A DNA stretch of 64,000 bases from Mesorhizobium loti (GTDB lineage: Bacteria > Pseudomonadota > Alphaproteobacteria > Rhizobiales > Rhizobiaceae): the NCBI RefSeq assembly GCF_013170705.1, contig NZ_CP033334.1:2767501-2831500 (forward strand), read 5' to 3'. This document shows positions 61,123-64,000 of this stretch, piece by piece; the stretch's first letter is position 1, and each line of letters starts with the position of its first letter. The notes under the pieces were generated by a model, which was not told the DNA's origin, made no database searches, and was given only the letters and a program-made list of their open reading frames with translations. The translations under genes were made by a program, and so were the position numbers.

Positions 61123-63120
61123 ATGTGCGGGATCGCCGGAATTCTCTTGGCGCCAGATGCAGCCGATACCAATGCCCTCAGGGCGATCGGGCCGATGGCG
61201 ATGGCCCTTCGTCATCGCGGGCCCGATGGCGAGGCATTCTGGAAGAGTCGCGAGGCCGGGATCGCCTTCGGCCACCGACGTCTGGCCATTGTCGACCTGT
61301 CGGAGGCGGGGCGCCAGCCGATGCATTCTGCGAGCGGCCGCTACGTCATCACTTTCAATGGCGAGATATACAATTTCCGCGATCTGCGTCGCGAACTGGA
61401 GGGGGAGGGCCATCATTTCCGCGGCACCAGCGACACGGAAGTCATGCTGTGCGCGATCGAGAGCTGGGGCCTCGATACGGCACTCCAGCGCTTCGCCGGC
61501 ATGTTCGCTTTCGGACTATGGGATCTGAAGAAACGGATTCTTCATCTCGCCCGCGACCGAATGGGCAAAAAGCCGCTCTATGTCGCCTCGACACGTGAAG
61601 CGCTCGTCTTCGCCTCGGAGCTGAAGGCGATCACATGCTTCCCGGGCTTCAACCCGGAAGTCGACGTCGATGCGGCGGCGACGATGCTTTCGAAAGGGTG
61701 GGTGCCGGATGACCTCTGCATCTGGCAGGGCGTGTTCAAGCTGCCGCCCGGTTCAGTTCTGTCGGTGACGGCGGCGGATTTCGCCAATGCCCGCGGCGCC
61801 GGGTCGCTTGCGCATCGTGTTCGCCGCTGGTGGTCGCTGGCCGATGTCGCCAGCAAGGCGCAACGGGATCCGATCGCCGGCAGCGACGAGGAGCTTACGA
61901 CAGAGCTCGACAGGCTGCTTGGCCTTGCCGTCAAGGAACGGATGATTGCGGATGTCCCGCTTGGCGCCTTCCTGTCGGGCGGAATCGACAGCTCGACGGT
62001 CGTCGCGCTGATGCAGGCTCAGTCCCGGAAGCCCGTTCGCACCTTCACCATAGCATTCGGTGAGAGCGGGTTCGACGAGGCCCCTCATGCGGCCGCGGTT
62101 GCTCGGCATCTGGGCACCGATCATACCGAACTTCACCTTTCACCGGCCGCGGCGCTTGAAGTCATTCCGGAACTGCCGCGGATCTGGGACGAGCCGTTCG
62201 CCGACGAGTCGCAGATACCGACGCTGCTGGTCTCGCGCCTCGCCAGGCAGCACGTAACCGTGGCTCTATCGGGTGATGGTGGCGACGAGTGTTTCGCGGG
62301 CTATTCCCGGCACTTCCTGGCAACGCGCCTCAGAAGGCAGCATGAGCTGCCATCATCGTTTCGTCGAATGTTGGCGGCGGGGGCTGGATTGCTGGCCCAG
62401 GCCTCCCACCGAGACATCTTCGGCAGCCTGCCGCTTTCGGCGAGTGTGCGGCACGGATTGCGCGGTGACAGGTTGAACCGCCTCGCCGGCCTGCTCGCGG
62501 CGCGAGACGAAGACGAGCTGCTTCGGCAACTGACGGGGTCTTCCACCAACAGCCTCCTTCATCGCAAGCCGCCGGCGTCGCTTGCCGTCGCGGCAGAGCT
62601 CGACGACCTGCTTTCGCGTCTCCTGTTCGACGACATGACAGGCTATCTGCCGGGCGACATCTTGGTGAAGCTCGATCGCGCCACCATGGCCAACAGCCTC
62701 GAGGGGCGGTGCCCGATCCTCGACCATCGCGTCGTGGAATTCGCCTGGCGCCTGCCGACCAGCGCCAAGGTCCGAAATGGCAAGGGCAAATGGATCCTTC
62801 GCCAGCTCCTCGATCGGTATGTCCCGCGCTCGCTGGTCAATCGGCCGAAGCAAGGTTTCGACGTTCCGGTCGGAGCCTGGCTGAAAGGACCCCTGCGCGA
62901 TTGGGCAACGGATATCATAGCCACGACACGCCTGTCCGGAGACGGGATCATCGACTGTGCGAAGGTCGACGCATGTTGGCGCGATCACCTGCGTGGCAAC
63001 CAGGATCATTTCCGCGACTTGTGGCCGCTGCTGATGTTCCAGGCGTGGCGCAACGAAGCCATGCGGCCATCGGCGCCGTCAACGCATCTTTCTTACGATA
63101 TCGAACTGACAGGGGATTGA
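61123..63120 (+). CDS. asnB: Asparagine synthase (glutamine-hydrolysing), polysaccharide-cluster type
   Basis: A 665-residue AsnB-family enzyme. MCGIAGILL places the nucleophilic Cys at residue 2 of the glutaminase domain; RHRGPDGEAFW and FNGEIYNFRDLR follow. The synthetase domain has the ATP PP-loop SGGIDSSTVVALM near residue 287, ALSGDGGDECFAGYSRHF and the MANSLEGRCPILDHRVVEF block. Such genes are frequent in exopolysaccharide clusters, where the product may amidate a uronic acid or amino-acid substituent rather than make free asparagine. The next gene starts one base after the stop. Confidence 0.92.
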   Translation: MCGIAGILLAPDAADTNALRAIGPMAMALRHRGPDGEAFWKSREAGIAFGHRRLAIVDLSEAGRQPMHSASGRYVITFNGEIYNFRDLRRELEGEGHHFRGTSDTEVMLCAIESWGLDTALQRFAGMFAFGLWDLKKRILHLARDRMGKKPLYVASTREALVFASELKAITCFPGFNPEVDVDAAATMLSKGWVPDDLCIWQGVFKLPPGSVLSVTAADFANARGAGSLAHRVRRWWSLADVASKAQRDPIAGSDEELTTELDRLLGLAVKERMIADVPLGAFLSGGIDSSTVVALMQAQSRKPVRTFTIAFGESGFDEAPHAAAVARHLGTDHTELHLSPAAALEVIPELPRIWDEPFADESQIPTLLVSRLARQHVTVALSGDGGDECFAGYSRHFLATRLRRQHELPSSFRRMLAAGAGLLAQASHRDIFGSLPLSASVRHGLRGDRLNRLAGLLAARDEDELLRQLTGSSTNSLLHRKPPASLAVAAELDDLLSRLLFDDMTGYLPGDILVKLDRATMANSLEGRCPILDHRVVEFAWRLPTSAKVRNGKGKWILRQLLDRYVPRSLVNRPKQGFDVPVGAWLKGPLRDWATDIIATTRLSGDGIIDCAKVDACWRDHLRGNQDHFRDLWPLLMFQAWRNEAMRPSAPSTHLSYDIELTGD

Positions 63121-63121
63121 G

Positions 63122-64000
63122 ATGGAAGGTTCCATAGCCAGCCGCGCCAGGCTTCCGCGCGCTACGCAAATGGCCGTCGCTACGCTTGACACCAATTCGC
63201 GGATGAGGCGACCGCCACGCGAGCATATGCAACCGTCGTCTCCCTTCCATCAGCTCGTCGTCACCCTGGCGACGAGAAAATGGTTCTTGCTTGCCGTTGC
63301 CCTTCTGGGTGGCATCCTGGCCGGCTTGGCGGGTCTTACCCGTCCGGTACTGTTCGAGGCGACGACGCAGGTCATCATCGACGCCCCAAGCACCGGCAAT
63401 CCGGGCGGCACGGCGCTCGTTCAAGACTCGCTGGATTCGAGCATAGATGACCATCTGACGATGCTCTCGTCGCAAGCCCACCTGCGTCGAGTTCTGGTCG
63501 CGCTACGCAAGGCTCAGGATGCCGATGCTGCCGGAAAAAACGGCGTCAGTGCCGTCCCGCCCGCCGCTGGCTCATTCGTGAGCAATCTCCTGAACCGGAT
63601 CTGGTCGCAGGACAAGCCGGCGGCGGGAAGTCCGGAAGCGGCTGAGGCCGCCGATGCCGCCGAGCTGAAGACGCTGCGGAACGGGATGAGGGTCGGACAA
63701 GAGTTGCGCTCGCGCGTCATCACCATCGGCTTCACCGATGCCAGTCCGGCGCGTGCGGCGCTCATCGCCAACACATTCGCTCAGGTCTATATCGAAGACC
63801 TCGTGCAGAAACGCCGTGCATCGGATCAGCACGAACTGGAGTCGCTGGTCGCCGGTCTGCCGCAAGTACAAAAGGATCTGGTCGAAGCGACCGATCGGCT
63901 GGAGACCTACCGGCTGACACACGGCGCCGTTGATCAAGGTGCGGCCAACAACGCAGCCAATGAAACAGCGGAACTCGGCCGGCAGATTTTCCTGTCGAAA
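63122..64000 (+). CDS. Polysaccharide chain-length/export protein, Wzz/GumC type (partial, runs off right edge)
   Basis: The frame stays open to the window end (293 codons). A polar N-terminal region of about 50 residues (cytoplasmic) leads to a membrane segment WFLLAVALLGGILAGLAGL (about 54-72), then FEATTQVIIDAPST, DSLDSSIDDHLTML, and a periplasmic helical domain rich in coiled-coil-like heptads (ELESLVAGLPQVQKDLVEAT). This is the usual start of Wzz-type proteins, and continuation into a tyrosine kinase or second membrane span is expected but not visible. An insert (QDADAAGKNGVSAVPPAAG) lies between the beta and helical parts. Confidence 0.8.
   Translation, partial: MEGSIASRARLPRATQMAVATLDTNSRMRRPPREHMQPSSPFHQLVVTLATRKWFLLAVALLGGILAGLAGLTRPVLFEATTQVIIDAPSTGNPGGTALVQDSLDSSIDDHLTMLSSQAHLRRVLVALRKAQDADAAGKNGVSAVPPAAGSFVSNLLNRIWSQDKPAAGSPEAAEAADAAELKTLRNGMRVGQELRSRVITIGFTDASPARAALIANTFAQVYIEDLVQKRRASDQHELESLVAGLPQVQKDLVEATDRLETYRLTHGAVDQGAANNAANETAELGRQIFLSK

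Overview
The window looks like chromosomal or megaplasmid DNA of a GC-rich alphaproteobacterium of the Rhizobiales, most likely Mesorhizobium. The basis is indirect: a rhizobial bcsN-bcsA-bcsB cellulose operon, a DUF768-type small protein (a family I know mainly from Mesorhizobium), an Atu4866-type remnant, many sugar and polyamine-type ABC importers, and numerous ATGA/GTGA gene overlaps. No rRNA, tRNA, CRISPR array, intact insertion sequence or prophage was seen.

Layout. (1) 1-4169, minus strand: cellulose synthesis genes bcsN, bcsA and the 5' part of bcsB. (2) 4170-4976: two decayed gene fragments (GH4 glycosidase, DUF1403). (3) 4977-15013: sugar locus A. A ROK regulator and a binding protein without signal peptide run leftward; a TIM-barrel isomerase, an exported binding protein, two Gfo/Idh/MocA oxidoreductases, an ABC ATPase, a permease and a small monooxygenase-fold protein run rightward. 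(4) 15014-16565: gene graveyard (aminotransferase, Lrp regulator and Atu4866-like remnants). (5) 16566-24745: sugar locus B, a family-1 ABC importer with a PfkB kinase, an amidohydrolase and a BtpA-family protein, divergent from a SorC-type regulator. (6) 25155-28828: class II aldolase, hydroxyacid dehydrogenase, GntR and LacI regulators. (7) 28860-35240: polyamine-type ABC importer with an arginine-deiminase-superfamily enzyme and a metal-ligand-poor creatinase/M24-fold protein, a candidate guanidino-compound locus. (8) 35975-53462: a large catabolic regulon with two importers (XylFGH-like and PotFGHI-like), a dimethylformamidase-like hydrolase, a DapA-family lyase, a GMC oxidoreductase, a GntR regulator, a proline-racemase-superfamily enzyme, a DUF1349 protein, an aldehyde dehydrogenase and an oxidoreductase. 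(9) 53531-55343: DUF768 protein and a secreted RTX protein. (10) 55568-64000: polysaccharide cluster with an NRPS-like A-T-TE protein, a glycosyltransferase, a Wzy-like polymerase, an AsnB and a partial Wzz-like protein.

The strongest unreported-looking signal is in region 8. The 12-bp motif TATCCAATATCC (or its complement) occurs, exactly or as a variant, in front of each of the five transcription units I can delimit there, including the GntR gene. This ties two importers and some seven enzymes into one regulon whose substrate is probably an amide- or imino-acid-like compound. Other leads are the cytoplasmic binding protein paired with a ROK regulator, a 25-codon ORF bridging two genes by start/stop overlaps, the guanidino-type locus, and the NRPS-like plus AsnB pair in a polysaccharide cluster. 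Start codons were chosen by Shine-Dalgarno (SD) position where one was visible. All functions are family-level inferences made by eye; no database search was run.
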